Source: Friedmanniella sp. | GTDB taxonomy: Bacteria; Actinomycetota; Actinomycetes; Propionibacteriales; Propionibacteriaceae | Direction: 5' to 3' | Assembly: GCA_025964935.1 (NCBI GenBank) | Contig: JAOPXW010000134.1 | Coordinates: 1-6,156 of the forward strand | DNA: 6,156 nucleotides | Part shown: piece after piece, positions 5,931 through 6,156 of the stretch | How positions within the stretch are numbered: position 1 is the stretch's first letter | Layout: every line of letters begins with the position of its first letter | Program-made: the position numbers and the translations under genes | Notes under the pieces: generated by a model | Told to the model about the DNA's origin: nothing | Seen by the model: the letters and a program-made list of their open reading frames with translations, nothing else | The model's database searches: none

Positions 5931-6156
5931 TCAGGCTTTGACGCCGCCGGACGCAAGGCCGGACTGCCAGAAGCGCTGCAAGAAAATGAAGGCCAGGATC
6001 AGCGGGACGACGGAGACCATCGACCCGGTCAGGACGTTCGAGAAGAGCGCCTGGCCGCCGGACCCGGAGCTGGAGGTGGCCTGCCACTGCGCCAGGCCGA
6101 CGGGGATGGGAAACTTCTCCGGCGTGCTGAGCATGATCAGCGGCAGGAAGTAGTTG
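5931..6156 (-). CDS. Carbohydrate ABC transporter permease (MalG type), C-terminal part
   Basis: The frame is open from the right window edge to the TGA at 5931-5933 and gives 75 C-terminal residues beginning NYFLPLIML. The features are those of the MalG/CUT1 inner-membrane permease C-terminus: an NYFLPLIML segment after the cytoplasmic EAA loop (which would lie outside the window), then TPEKFPIPVGLAQWQ, a short periplasmic stretch rich in S and G, the last transmembrane helix SMVSVVPLILAFIFLQRF, and the ending GLASGGVKA, close to the family's usual G-x-V-K-G tail. It would form the membrane channel with a MalF-type partner, a solute-binding protein and an ATPase encoded elsewhere. The in-frame ATG at 6134 is not the real start, because the homologous sequence continues upstream of it. 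The GH42 gene downstream suggests a galactoside or galacto-oligosaccharide as substrate. Confidence 0.92.
   Translation of the reverse strand, partial: NYFLPLIMLSTPEKFPIPVGLAQWQATSSSGSGGQALFSNVLTGSMVSVVPLILAFIFLQRFWQSGLASGGVKA

Noticed and set aside
5755..6087. A minus-strand frame with IESAC-type peptide repeats bridging the permease end and GH42 start
   Set aside because: It overlaps two well-supported genes in another frame. The peptide repeat only reflects the 15-base DNA repeat, whose length is a multiple of three.
1..6156. CRISPR arrays, tRNA or rRNA genes, insertion sequences and phage attachment sites
   Set aside because: No regularly spaced repeats with spacers, no tRNA-like cloverleaf or rRNA sequence, no transposase or integrase motifs, and no terminal inverted repeats with flanking duplications were seen.

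Overview
The window is about two-thirds G+C, with G/C-ending codons and no TTA-rich genes. The families present (an actinobacterial-type TetR regulator with a GTG start, a GH42 beta-galactosidase next to a sugar ABC permease, a TagE/TarM-like glycosyltransferase) point to an actinomycete. The genus cannot be fixed from the sequence alone; Propionibacteriales or a relative is only a guess.

Layout. (1) Positions 1-1646, minus strand: a compact three-gene run, transcribed right to left, of TetR regulator, VOC-fold (glyoxalase/dioxygenase superfamily) protein and metallo-beta-lactamase-fold protein. The last gene runs off the left edge. Gaps are 20 and 13 bases, so this is very probably one operon controlled by its own TetR protein. 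(2) Positions 1647-1766: a divergent promoter region. It holds a well-formed TTGACA/17/TAGAAC promoter whose predicted start point is the GTG codon of tetR (a leaderless mRNA), with a 16-base imperfect palindrome in the spacer that is the likely TetR operator. Two further palindromes lie on either side. (3) Positions 1767-3713, plus strand: a single 648-residue GT4 glycosyltransferase of the teichoic-acid alpha-glycosyltransferase type with an extra unassigned C-terminal domain. (4) Positions 3710-6156, minus strand: the tail of a sugar-uptake operon, consisting of the C-terminus of a MalG-type ABC permease, an 85-base gap with a 15-base tandem repeat, and a complete cytoplasmic GH42 beta-galactosidase.

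How they work together. The permease and GH42 enzyme form an import-then-hydrolyse pair for a galactoside. The TetR/VOC/MBL run looks like a small ligand-inducible detoxification or catabolic cassette with unknown substrate. The glycosyltransferase stands alone between them. Its stop codon overlaps that of the GH42 gene inside a shared CTAG, with no visible terminator.

I found no clear evidence for an undescribed multi-gene system. The items most worth a second look are the regulatory architecture upstream of tetR, the unusual H-x-D-x-D-H metal motif of the MBL protein together with its VOC and TetR partners, the unassigned C-terminal domain of the glycosyltransferase, and the tandem repeat upstream of the GH42 gene.
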